Part shown: positions 42,796 to 50,613 of the stretch, in pieces
Position numbering within the stretch: the first letter of the stretch is position 1
Layout: each line of letters opens with the position of its first letter
The notes under the pieces: model-generated
The model's database searches: none
What the model was told of the DNA's origin: nothing
What the model saw: the letters and a program-made list of their open reading frames with translations, nothing else
Position numbers and translations under genes: made by a program
Assembly (NCBI RefSeq): GCF_000718165.1
Contig: NZ_JOEY01000030.1
Coordinates: 1 to 64,000, forward strand
Source of the DNA: Streptomyces fulvoviolaceus
Lineage (GTDB): Bacteria > Actinomycetota > Actinomycetes > Streptomycetales > Streptomycetaceae
DNA length: 64,000 nt
Reading direction: 5' to 3'

Positions 42796-44580
42796 GTGCA
42801 CCGACGTGTCCGAGGTTGTGCGGTCGCCCTCGCCCTGTTCGCGGCCTTCGTGCCGGGGTGCTCCGCATCGGCGGCCCCCGCGAAGACGTCTCTCCCCCAC
42901 CAGCCGGGCAAGCCGCTCCCGTTGGAGCGGCTCTTCGACACCACAGCGGTCAGCGACGACGCCCGGCCGGGCGAGGCGGACTTCGACGGCTCGGGCGCCT
43001 CCCTGTCGGCACGGGATCTCACGGCCGCGGGCTGGACGCCCGGCCGAGTCCTCACCGTGCAGGGGGCACGGCTGCGGCTGCCGGACCGACGGCCGGGCAC
43101 GCCGGACAATGTGCGGTCCGCCGGGCAGGACGTCCGTCTGAGCGGCCGCGGTGACGCGCTCGCCCTCCTGGTGGCGGGCACGGGCGGAGACGAGGTCGGT
43201 GGGACGGGGACGGTGTCGTACGCCGACGGCACCCACTCCCCGTACCGGCTGACCGCATCCGACTGGCGCCGGGGCCCGCTCGGCACGAAGGCGGTCGCAC
43301 TGCCGCACATCAACACGTCCGGGGGTCAACTCGCCGAGCAGGCACGGCTGTACGTCGTGACGGTGCCGCTGGTGCCGGGCCGCGAGGTCGCCTCCGTACG
43401 GCTGCCGCACGCGCCCGATCTGCATGTGTTCGCGCTGTCCGTGCGAGCCACCTCGCCGAGTTGGACGGGGAGTTGGGCCGCCTCCACGTCGGGTTACCCC
43501 GCCCTGGGGCCGCGGACCGACCGCACGCTGCGGCTCGTGGTGCACACCTCGGTGGGCGGGGCGCGGCTGCGGCTGCGCTTCGACAACACCTTCGCGGCGG
43601 TGCCGGTACGGATCGGAAGCGCGACCGTGGCGGTGCAGGCGGAGGGCGCGACGGCGCAGGATGTGCCGGTGGCGCTGTCCTTCCGGAGAGCCGCCGGTGT
43701 CGAAATCCCGGCGGGGGCACAGGCGTTCAGCGATCCACTCGGCTTCGAGGTGCCTCCGGACGCCAATCTGCTGGTGAGCTTCCACCTGCCCGACACGGTG
43801 CCGGCGGCTCCCGTCCACCGGCTCGCGGTGCAGCGGTCGTACGTGAGCGAGCCGGGCGACCATACGGCGGACGGCTCCCCGACGGCGTACGCCACTGTCC
43901 TGACCAGTTGGCCACTGCTGACCGGTGTGGACGTGGGCGGCGGGCCGGGGTCCGTGGTGGTGCTCGGGGACTCGATCACCGACGGGGACCGGTCCACGAT
44001 GGACGCGAACCGGCGCTGGCCCGATGTGCTGGCTACACGTCTACGGGCGCAGGATGTGGTCCCGCACTATGGGGTGCTCAACCAGGGGATCTCCGCGAAC
44101 CGTGTGGTCACCGACCGGTATCCCGGCGACGGGGTCTCCACGGACCACGGCGGGGTCAGCGCCCTGAACCGCTTCGACCGGGATGTGCTCGCCCAGACAT
44201 CGGCGCGTACGGCGGTGGTGTTCCAGGGCGTCAACGACGTGCGGTGGGGCACGTCGGCCCAGGAGCTGATCGCCGGGCTGCGGGAGCTCGCGGACCGGGG
44301 GCACGCGCGCGGGCTGCGGATGCTCGCGGCGACGATCCTGCCGTGCGAGGGCGAGGCCCGGTGTACGGAGGCCGTCGACGCCGAGCGGATCGCGGTCAAC
44401 GCCTGGATCCGGGACGCCGCCGAGTTCGACGGCGTACTGGACTTCGACGACGCGGTACGGGATCCCGCGCACCCCGCACGAATGCTGCCCGCGTACGACA
44501 GCGGGGACCATCTGCACCCGGGGGACGCGGGTCTCGCTGCGCTGGCCGAGTCGGTGGATCTGCGGGCGCTGGTGCCGTGA
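42796..44580 (+). CDS. SGNH/GDSL-type lipoprotein hydrolase
   Basis: 594 residues. The signal ends at a VPGC lipobox, so the mature protein is a lipoprotein. The N-terminal 300 residues are beta-rich. The SGNH catalytic domain follows: block I VVVLGDSITDG (Ser), block II Gly in NQGISANR, block III Asn in QGVNDVRWG, block V GDHLHPGDAG (Asp and His). Family members are esterases or lipases, including carbohydrate esterases. GTG 42796 is chosen because AGAAGGAGC sits directly upstream; the ATG at 42757 lies before that site. Confidence 0.9.
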   Translation: MHRRVRGCAVALALFAAFVPGCSASAAPAKTSLPHQPGKPLPLERLFDTTAVSDDARPGEADFDGSGASLSARDLTAAGWTPGRVLTVQGARLRLPDRRPGTPDNVRSAGQDVRLSGRGDALALLVAGTGGDEVGGTGTVSYADGTHSPYRLTASDWRRGPLGTKAVALPHINTSGGQLAEQARLYVVTVPLVPGREVASVRLPHAPDLHVFALSVRATSPSWTGSWAASTSGYPALGPRTDRTLRLVVHTSVGGARLRLRFDNTFAAVPVRIGSATVAVQAEGATAQDVPVALSFRRAAGVEIPAGAQAFSDPLGFEVPPDANLLVSFHLPDTVPAAPVHRLAVQRSYVSEPGDHTADGSPTAYATVLTSWPLLTGVDVGGGPGSVVVLGDSITDGDRSTMDANRRWPDVLATRLRAQDVVPHYGVLNQGISANRVVTDRYPGDGVSTDHGGVSALNRFDRDVLAQTSARTAVVFQGVNDVRWGTSAQELIAGLRELADRGHARGLRMLAATILPCEGEARCTEAVDAERIAVNAWIRDAAEFDGVLDFDDAVRDPAHPARMLPAYDSGDHLHPGDAGLAALAESVDLRALVP

Positions 44581-44583
44581 CCG

Positions 44584-44648
44584 CCTGGGGCTGCGCCCCA
44601 GACCCCCATCGGCCCGAACGGCCTCGTCCTCAAACGCCGGACGGGCTG
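44584..44648. repeat. Streptomyces-type intergenic element (second family)
   Basis: Hairpin TGGGGCTGCGCCCCA (44586-44600) followed by GACCCC, GCCCGAACGGCCTCGTCC and CAAACGCCGGACGGGCTG. This composite is a very common Streptomyces intergenic repeat. It lies between the convergent stops of the lipoprotein and exonuclease genes, so it probably serves as a terminator. Confidence 0.8.
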
Positions 44649-44665
44649 GTCATTGCGGGCCTTGC

Positions 44666-45445
44666 CTACACGTCCAGGTCGACCACGACCGGCGCGTGGT
44701 CCGACGCGCCCTTGCCCTTGCGCTCCTCGCGGTCGACGTACGCGTCGGTGACGGCCTTCGCGAAGGGCTCGTTGCCGTAGACCAGGTCGATGCGCATGCC
44801 GCGGTTCTTGGGGAAGGCGAGCTGGCGGTAGTCCCAGTAGGTGTACGGGTGGTCGTACTTGAGGGGGCGCGGGACCACGTCCGAGAGACCGGCCTCGCGC
44901 AGGGAGGCGAGGGCGGCGCGCTCGGCCGGGGTGACGTGGGTGAGGCCCTCGAAGGCGGCCACGTCGTAGACGTCGTCGTCCGTCGGGGCCACGTTGTAGT
45001 CGCCCAGGACGGCGAACGGGCGACCGCCGGCCGCGTCGCCCGCGACGGCCGCCTTGAGGGCCTCGAACCACTGAAGCTTGTAGGCGTAGTGCGCGTGGTC
45101 GACCTCGCGGCCGTTCGGCACGTACACCGACCAGACGCGGACCGGGCCGCAGGTCGCCGAGACGGCCCGGGGCTCCTCCGCGCCGTCGTAGCCGGGGCCG
45201 CCGGGCAGGCCCTTGACGACGTCCTCGAGGCCGACGCGGGAGAGCACCGCCACGCCGTTCCACCTGCCGGTCGCGTTGACCGCCGCCTCGTAGCCCGCCT
45301 CGCGCAGCTGGTCGAACGGGAACTGCTCCTCGGCGAGCTTGGCCTCCTGGAGGCAGAGCACGTCGGTGCCGCTGCTCTCCAGCCAGGCCAGCAGCCTCGG
45401 GAGACGGGCGGTGATCGAGTTCACGTTCCAGGTGGCGATACGCAT
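44666..45445 (-). CDS. xth: Exodeoxyribonuclease III
   Basis: 259 residues. Mg-dependent endonuclease/exonuclease/phosphatase fold: MRIATWNVNSI, LCLQEAKL (metal Glu), GDYNVAP and GASDHAPVVVDL (catalytic Asp-His). It cleaves at abasic sites and trims 3' ends in base-excision repair. ATG 45445 gives the family-standard MRIATWNVNS start; the upstream extension is not conserved. The stop is shortly past the repeat element at 44584. Confidence 0.93.
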   Translation of the reverse strand: MRIATWNVNSITARLPRLLAWLESSGTDVLCLQEAKLAEEQFPFDQLREAGYEAAVNATGRWNGVAVLSRVGLEDVVKGLPGGPGYDGAEEPRAVSATCGPVRVWSVYVPNGREVDHAHYAYKLQWFEALKAAVAGDAAGGRPFAVLGDYNVAPTDDDVYDVAAFEGLTHVTPAERAALASLREAGLSDVVPRPLKYDHPYTYWDYRQLAFPKNRGMRIDLVYGNEPFAKAVTDAYVDREERKGKGASDHAPVVVDLDV

Positions 45446-45475
45446 GCCCCACAACTTACCGGGCGGCTCTGACAC

Positions 45476-46120
45476 TCACAGGACCGTGGCCTCGCCCGGC
45501 GCCAGCCGCAGGTGCTCCGAGCCGCCCAGCGCGCCGATCTGGTTGTCGTAGATCGGGCGGGCGAGGTCGGTGAGCAGGGCGTCGTGGATGTCGTAGGCGC
45601 GCTGCGGCTTGACCTCGCGGACGTAGTCGATGACCTCGGAGATCTTGCTCCAGGGGGCCATGACCGGGAGCATCAGCGTCTCGACGGCGTGGTCGGGGAC
45701 GGTGAGGGCGTCGCCGGGGTGGAAGATCCTGCCGCCGTCGATCAGGTAGCCGACGTTGGTGATGCGCGGGATGTCCGGGTGGATCACCGCGTGCAGCTCG
45801 CCGTGGACCTGGACGTCGAAGCCGGCGGCGGTGAAGGTGTCGCCGTGGCCGACGGTGTGCACACGGCCCGGGAACGCCGCCGAGAGCTTCTCGGCGACCG
45901 ACCTCAGTGTCCAGACCGCGGCCGCCGGGTTGGCCTCCAGGGCGGCCCGCAGCCGCTCCTCGTTGAAGTGGTCGGGGTGCTCGTGCGTGACGAGGATCGC
46001 GTCCGCGCCGACGGCGGCGTCCTCCTCGCTGAACCCTCCGGGGTCGAGGACGAGCGTCTGTCCGTCCTTCTCGAGACGGACGCAGGAGTGCGACTTCTTC
46101 GTGAGCTTCATGGCCCCCAT
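45476..46120 (-). CDS. MBL-fold metallo-hydrolase
   Basis: About 214 residues (211 if ATG 46111 is used). The zinc-binding motif THEHPDH is present; further ligands are in HGELH and the FHPGDAL segment. It resembles UlaG-like or YhfI-like bacterial hydrolases with a DIHDALLTDLARP tail that is common in actinobacteria. Substrate unknown. Two starts, 46120 and 46111, each have a G-rich site. Confidence 0.85.
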   Translation of the reverse strand: MGAMKLTKKSHSCVRLEKDGQTLVLDPGGFSEEDAAVGADAILVTHEHPDHFNEERLRAALEANPAAAVWTLRSVAEKLSAAFPGRVHTVGHGDTFTAAGFDVQVHGELHAVIHPDIPRITNVGYLIDGGRIFHPGDALTVPDHAVETLMLPVMAPWSKISEVIDYVREVKPQRAYDIHDALLTDLARPIYDNQIGALGGSEHLRLAPGEATVL

Positions 46121-46182
46121 CCTGCCCCTTCGCAGGGCAGCCCGGGTGGCTCAGCCTGGTGCTCTCGCTGCTCGGCTGACGA

Positions 46183-47481
46183 TCACTCCGTCGGGGTCGT
46201 CTCCTCGCGGATGATCTGCTGGGCCACCTTGAAGGCGCTGTTGGCCGCCGGGACGCCGCAGTAGACGGCCGCCTGCAGCAGCACCTCCTTGATCTCGCCG
46301 GGAGTGAGGCCGTTGCGCAGGGCGGCGCGGACGTGGAAGGCGAGCTCCTCCAGGTGACCGCCCGCGACCAGGGCCGTGAGCGTGACACAGCTGCGCGAAC
46401 GCCGGTCGAGGCCGGGCCGGTCCCAGATCTCGCCCCAGGCGTAGCGGGTGATGAACTCCTGGAAGTCGCCCGAGAACTCGTCGGCCTGCGCCAGCGCCCG
46501 GTCGACGTGCGCGTCGCCGAGCACCTCGCGGCGCACCTTGAGGCCGGCGTCGTACGGGTCGGGTCTCCCTGTGACCTGCGGTTCCACGACGGCCGGGGCG
46601 ATCTCGGCGATCGGCGCGGGCTGCGGCGGGGTGGCGGGCAGGACCGGCTTGACCGGAGCCGCGGGGATCGCCATCTGGCCGGTGGAGGAGTCGAAGGCGG
46701 GCTGCCAGGCGGTGGAGAAGTGCCGCACGAGGAGGTCGGTGACGGCCGCGGGCTGCTCGACCGGCACCAGGTGGGAGGCGCCGGGTACGACGGCCAGGCG
46801 GGCGTCCGGGATGCTCGCGACCAGAGTGCGGGCCTCGGCCGGTCCGGTGACCTGGTCGTCCGAGCCGACGAGGACGAGGGTCGGGACGGCGACACCGGCG
46901 AGCTCGGCCCGTACGTCGAAGGCGGCGAGGGCCTCGCAGGCCGCGATGTAGCAGCCGGGATCGGTCGTTCGGACCATCTGCACGGCCCACTCGGTGATCG
47001 CGGGCTGGGCGGCGGCGAACCCGCCGGTGAACCAGCGGTCGGGCGAGCTGCGGGCGATCGGGTCGAGCCCGTTCGTCCGGACGATCACCCCGCGCTGCCG
47101 GAACTCGTCGGGCGTGCCGAACCGGGGCGAGGCGGCGATCAGCGCGAGCGAGGCGATCCGCTCCGGGTGGCGCAGCGCCAGCTCCATGCCGATCGCGCCG
47201 CCGAACGCACAGCCCGCGTAGCCGAAGCGCTGCACGCCGAGCCCGTCGAGCGTGGCGAGCAGCCGGGCGGTGAGGTCGCCGACCGAGCCCGCCGGGTACG
47301 CGGGCGCGCCGCCGTGCCCCGGCAGGTCGAACCGGAAGACACGCCACTGCTTGGCCAGCTCCGGGACCTGCCGGTCCCACATGTGCCATGTGGTACCCAG
47401 GGATGGGCCCAAGATCAGGACAGGGGCCTCTTCTGGCCCGTCAAGGCGGTATTGCAGGGTGTTCGGTGGTGTCTCGCTCAC
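46183..47481 (-). CDS. pcaL: PcaD-PcaC fusion (3-oxoadipate enol-lactonase / 4-carboxymuconolactone decarboxylase) with altered lactonase elbow
   Basis: 432 residues. Residues about 8-260 are an alpha/beta hydrolase (LGTTWHMWDRQ, FDLPGHGG); about 305-432 are a carboxymuconolactone decarboxylase domain (GLKVRREVLGDAHVD, FITRYAWGEIWDRPGLDRRSRS). PcaL fusions perform two steps of the protocatechuate branch. The nucleophile elbow reads AGCAFGGA: the Ser of G-x-S-x-G is Ala92, while Asp (SDDQV) and His (ASHLVP) remain. The lactonase half may therefore be inactive. GTG 47481 follows GAGAGG; 47505 has no site. No other pca genes are nearby. Confidence 0.85.
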   Translation of the reverse strand: MSETPPNTLQYRLDGPEEAPVLILGPSLGTTWHMWDRQVPELAKQWRVFRFDLPGHGGAPAYPAGSVGDLTARLLATLDGLGVQRFGYAGCAFGGAIGMELALRHPERIASLALIAASPRFGTPDEFRQRGVIVRTNGLDPIARSSPDRWFTGGFAAAQPAITEWAVQMVRTTDPGCYIAACEALAAFDVRAELAGVAVPTLVLVGSDDQVTGPAEARTLVASIPDARLAVVPGASHLVPVEQPAAVTDLLVRHFSTAWQPAFDSSTGQMAIPAAPVKPVLPATPPQPAPIAEIAPAVVEPQVTGRPDPYDAGLKVRREVLGDAHVDRALAQADEFSGDFQEFITRYAWGEIWDRPGLDRRSRSCVTLTALVAGGHLEELAFHVRAALRNGLTPGEIKEVLLQAAVYCGVPAANSAFKVAQQIIREETTPTE

Positions 47482-47938
47482 CCGTCTGAGCCTCTCATCT
47501 GTCACAAGATGTCACATCGCCGGGGTGGACCTAGCGGGCCTTGCCCCGCTCCGGTCCTGCCGACGAGAACCCAGGTACACATTCTCCGGCATGTACTCGT
47601 GGCCGTGTCGGCAGTGGGCCCTGCGGGCGCGTGCCCTCCTTCAGTCGCTACGAGCAACGCTTTCCTCTTTGATCAAGGCCTCCAGGCGGTTCAGGAAGCA
47701 GCATCGAGTGTGGTGGCACGAACGAGGCTCGGCGTGATCCACCTGGAAACCTTCCGAAATCCCGCCCAACAGCAGCTTAAACACCACACGGTGAACGCTT
47801 GGTAGACGGCTTGGCCGTAGCCGGATGCTCTCAGTCACAGCCACCGGTCCAAAACCAGCAAGCGGACTCCGAAGCCACCTCGCCCCAATCCTGCAGGCCA
47901 TACGACGCGCAAGTCGCTCGGCTCATAGTCCGCCTGGC
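47482..47938. other. Gene-free stretch between pcaL and the integrase
   Basis: About 460 bases with no convincing gene. Next to pcaL, TGTCACA occurs as a direct repeat (about 47501-47515), a possible operator. The rest is less GC-rich than the neighbours and may include an attachment junction of the integrase element. No tRNA was seen. Confidence 0.5.
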
Positions 47939-49165
47939 TCACTCTTGCCCCTCTGCCGCACCCCCGTGCAGGCCATCCCAAGTGGTGGCGGCTCCGCGAA
48001 GATCTTCTACATCCGGCTTGACGTACCACCGCTTGGTCGTCTTTACATTCGCATGTCCGGCCCATCGCGCGAGGATGTGGTCCGGGACGCCGTTGTTGGC
48101 CAGGAAGGTGAAGCACGACGAGCGTGCGTCGTAGAGCCTGACGCGACGGAGCCCGAGGAGCTCCATAAGCCGGTACGCGCGTCGGCGAAGCTGCTTGATC
48201 GTGAAGGCGTCGCCCGCCTCATGTGCCAGCACGTAGCCCGACACCGTGTATGCCTCCCCCAGAGCGAGCCTCTCCTCGGCTTGGAGAGCCCGGAACGCCT
48301 TGAGGGCTCCCAGCACCAGCGCCGGCAGCGGCAGATCCCGCTCACCCGCAAGAGACTTGGTGTCCTTCTCCACCACGTACCGGTTGCCCATCATCGTGCG
48401 CGTGTTGGCAATGACGATCGTGGCGTTCTCCAAGTCAAGGTCTTCCCACCGGAGGCCGCAGACTTCAGCTGGACGAAGCCCCATCAGCGAAAGAAGAAGC
48501 GCAGCATAGAGACGCTCACCCCTAATTCCATGGATGAATTTCTGAACCTCCTGGACGTTCCAGGGCGGCACCTCCTCTTTAGTCTTCCGCTCTTCCTTGC
48601 GCGCTCTCCGGGGAATGGTCACGTGCGCAGCGACATTGACGTACACCAACCGCCGGGTAACGGCTCTCCCCAGCGCTTCCTTCAGCCGAGCGAGGCTCAT
48701 ATCCACACTCGTGACACTGAGTGGCGTCCCGGCCCTTTTACCGCGCACGCGGCCATGCGCCAGCGCCCAGTCCCTCCACTCTTCCACGTGCTCTTCAGTA
48801 AGGTCCTGGAGACGGATATTGCCGAGCCTCCCTCGAACTCGGTCCAGGGTGATCCCGTAGTTGTAGATGGTGGTTTCTTCGAGGTCCTCCGATTTCATGG
48901 CCAGCCATCGGTCGAGCCACTCATTCACTGTGATCTTGTTGGGCGGTACAAGCGACCCATCATGCCGCCGATTGGTTATGTTCGCGTACTCAGCCCTGGC
49001 CCCCTTCAACGAGTCAAAGGTGCGCCTCAACTGCTTACGCTTCCCAGTTTCGGGGTCGATTCCTGCGTCGACAACAAACCGGTATCGAACCTTCCCCTTC
49101 GAGTTCGGCGGAAGTTTCTTGATGGGATCGGACAGAATACTCACACTCCTCGAACAGGCGGACAT
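47939..49165 (-). CDS. int: Tyrosine-family site-specific integrase
   Basis: 408 residues. N-terminal AP2-like DNA-binding segment (GKVRYRFVVDAGIDPETGKRKQLRRTFDSLKGARAEY), SAM-like core-binding domain, then the catalytic domain: Arg in LMGLRPAEVCGLRW, Arg in YDARSSCFTFL, His in WAGHANVKTTKRWY and the nucleophile Tyr in the same motif. Box II has Tyr-Asp-Ala-Arg where the family usually has His-x-x-Arg. It resembles integrases of Streptomyces integrative elements. Excisionase or replication genes of such an element are not adjacent. ATG 49165 lacks a good ribosome-binding site. Confidence 0.9.
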   Translation of the reverse strand: MSACSRSVSILSDPIKKLPPNSKGKVRYRFVVDAGIDPETGKRKQLRRTFDSLKGARAEYANITNRRHDGSLVPPNKITVNEWLDRWLAMKSEDLEETTIYNYGITLDRVRGRLGNIRLQDLTEEHVEEWRDWALAHGRVRGKRAGTPLSVTSVDMSLARLKEALGRAVTRRLVYVNVAAHVTIPRRARKEERKTKEEVPPWNVQEVQKFIHGIRGERLYAALLLSLMGLRPAEVCGLRWEDLDLENATIVIANTRTMMGNRYVVEKDTKSLAGERDLPLPALVLGALKAFRALQAEERLALGEAYTVSGYVLAHEAGDAFTIKQLRRRAYRLMELLGLRRVRLYDARSSCFTFLANNGVPDHILARWAGHANVKTTKRWYVKPDVEDLRGAATTWDGLHGGAAEGQE

Positions 49166-49731
49166 GACTTCACAACGCCGCGTCTACCGATCGGGGTAGG
49201 CAAACTGGCGGCACTATTCGCTACGGCTCCACCGCCAAGCACAGCCGGGTGCGAACACCATTAATGCTCCGCACGATCCCCGGTTTCGGTAACCGGGGAT
49301 CGTCTGCTATGTATCGCGCTGCACTACGGGAGCCTGCCCCTCATCCCTTTCTTCGCCTCGGTCAGGCGGCCAGACGGTACGAGCAGAGAGCAGGGGTCAC
49401 TCCATCAGTGGCAAGCCCCAGTAGCCCGTCGCCGGTGAGGCGGTCGAGGTTGCTGGCCACGACACGCTCAAGGCGCCAAGCGCCATGAGGATGGGGGCGG
49501 GGAAGACGGGCAGATCGGATTGCGGGAATCTGCAGGTGGACCTCCTTGGGGCTGCGCTCGTTCAGGAGACCGAGTGGCGCGGGCTGCGGACTGGGGACGG
49601 CCGACCGTCTGCCGGTTCGACTCAGAGGCCCACATCCCTTTGCTGACCTGGCGTTTCCCAGCTCGTTGTACGTTGACATGATCCCGGAGGAGGTTCCAGT
49701 CCGTTGGGGCTCTTTCCCGTCTGCCGTGAGC
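49166..49731. other. Gene-poor flank left of the transposon
   Basis: About 566 bases. It holds the integrase upstream region, a strong hairpin (49273-49303), and on the minus strand a possible gene remnant (about 49362-49510, NLDRLTGDGLLGLATDGVTP). A frame open from 49677 runs to the transposon end and continues across the insertion if one TGAAG is removed. Confidence 0.6.
49273..49303. terminator. Strong hairpin upstream of the integrase
   Basis: Perfect 13-bp stem ACGATCCCCGGTT (49273-49285) with AACCGGGGATCGT (49291-49303), 5-base loop TCGGT. Symmetric, so it can act in either direction. Confidence 0.8.
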
Positions 49732-49736
49732 TGAAG
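49732..49736. repeat. Target-site duplication, left copy (TGAAG)
   Basis: TGAAG immediately outside the left terminal repeat; identical to 54244-54248. Five bases is the duplication length made by Tn7-like elements. Confidence 0.85.
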
Positions 49737-49761
49737 TGTCCTTTGACAGCGAACCCAGTCG
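49737..49761 (+). repeat. Left terminal inverted repeat
   Basis: TGTCCTTTGACAGCGAA then CCCAGTCG. It matches the reverse complement of 54219-54243 except at base 13 and at the three bases following CGAA. Confidence 0.92.
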
Positions 49762-49762
49762 C

Positions 49763-49832
49763 TTTGTCATCCAATCGAGGCGTTTGACAGCGAACCCAGT
49801 CGTTTCGGCTTCTTTGACAGTGAATCTAGTCG
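49763..49832 (+). repeat. Left-end transposase-site array
   Basis: Besides the terminal site (TTTGACAGCGAACCCAGTCG from 49742), copies lie at 49783-49802 (identical 20-mer) and 49813-49832 (TTTGACAGTGAATCTAGTCG), and a shorter degenerate copy at 49763-49776 (TTTGTCATCCAATC). All point the same way. Such multiple sites are the expected TnsB-binding array. Confidence 0.85.
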
Positions 49833-49860
49833 TGAGGGGTGAGCAGGCTGGGGGTGTCGT

Positions 49861-50613
49861 ATGTCGGTATCGGCTGGGTCGGAAGGGACGGCGCCGTACG
49901 TCGAGGTGTCGAGTGTGGTGGGCAAGCGCGAGCGTCTGCGGCGTCCGCTGTTGGACTGTGTGTCGGTCAGGTTCGAGGATGCTCGTCCGGTACGGCCGTT
50001 TCGGTGGCCGCCAGGAGGGCGCTATTTCCCGGGCTGGTACTGGGCGGCGACGACGCGGCAGCATGTCGGTTTCGAGTCGTGGCTGGAGCGGGACCGCCTC
50101 GTGCTCATGGATTTTGACCCGGCTGTGGTGGGTGTTGCCTCCCAGCCGTTCTGGCTGCACTGGCACGACGGGACGCGTGAGCGTCGGCATGCCCCGGACT
50201 TCTTCGTGCGCCGCGCGGATGGCTCGGCCATGGTTGTCGACGTCCGCGCCGACGACTGCATCGCACCGCGCGATGCCGAAGCGTTCGAGGTGACGCGCCG
50301 GGCCTGCGCCGAGGCCGGGTGGGGCTTCGAGCGGGTGGGGACCCCGGAGACGGTGCTGCTGGCGAACGTGCGGTGGCTGTCGCGTTACCGTCACCCCCGC
50401 TGCCGGCAACATCCGGTCGCGGCCCGGCTGATGGAGGTTTTCTCGCAACCGGGACCGCTCGTGGCCGGGGCCGACAGCGCCGGCGACCGGCTGGCGACGC
50501 TGCCCGTGTTGTTCCACCTTCTGTGGCAGCAGGAGTTGTCCGCCGAGGGGATGGCGGTCGAACTGCTGGGGCCGCGCACGGTCGTGCGCCTGGCCGGTGG
50601 GGGTGCCGGATGA
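49861..50613 (+). CDS. tnsA: TnsA-like transposase endonuclease subunit
   Basis: 250 residues. TnsA N-terminal nuclease fold: HVGFESWLERDRLVLMDFDPAVVGVASQPFWL followed by RHAPDFFVRRADGSAMVVDVRAD. TnsA makes the 5'-strand cuts that allow cut-and-paste movement. The expected acidic residues are visible (Glu72 or Glu76, Asp113), but the last motif is Asp127-Val-Arg129 where TnsA normally has Q/E-x-Lys. The C-terminal region (TLPVLFHLLWQQELSAEGMAVELL) is the TnsC-contact-type domain. The ATG start follows a GGGGG stretch; the stop overlaps tnsB (ATGA). Confidence 0.88.
   Translation: MSVSAGSEGTAPYVEVSSVVGKRERLRRPLLDCVSVRFEDARPVRPFRWPPGGRYFPGWYWAATTRQHVGFESWLERDRLVLMDFDPAVVGVASQPFWLHWHDGTRERRHAPDFFVRRADGSAMVVDVRADDCIAPRDAEAFEVTRRACAEAGWGFERVGTPETVLLANVRWLSRYRHPRCRQHPVAARLMEVFSQPGPLVAGADSAGDRLATLPVLFHLLWQQELSAEGMAVELLGPRTVVRLAGGGAG

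Noticed and set aside
47799..48134. Small plus-strand ORF over the integrase 3' end
   Set aside because: Antisense to the integrase; no supporting start site or motif.
49200..49270. Possible tRNA or attachment site near GGTGCGAACACC
   Set aside because: It does not fold into a cloverleaf: no matching acceptor stem, D arm or anticodon arm.
49839..50117. Alternative frame starting at 49839 in the tnsA region
   Set aside because: It ends early and lacks the TnsA nuclease motifs found in the frame at 49861.
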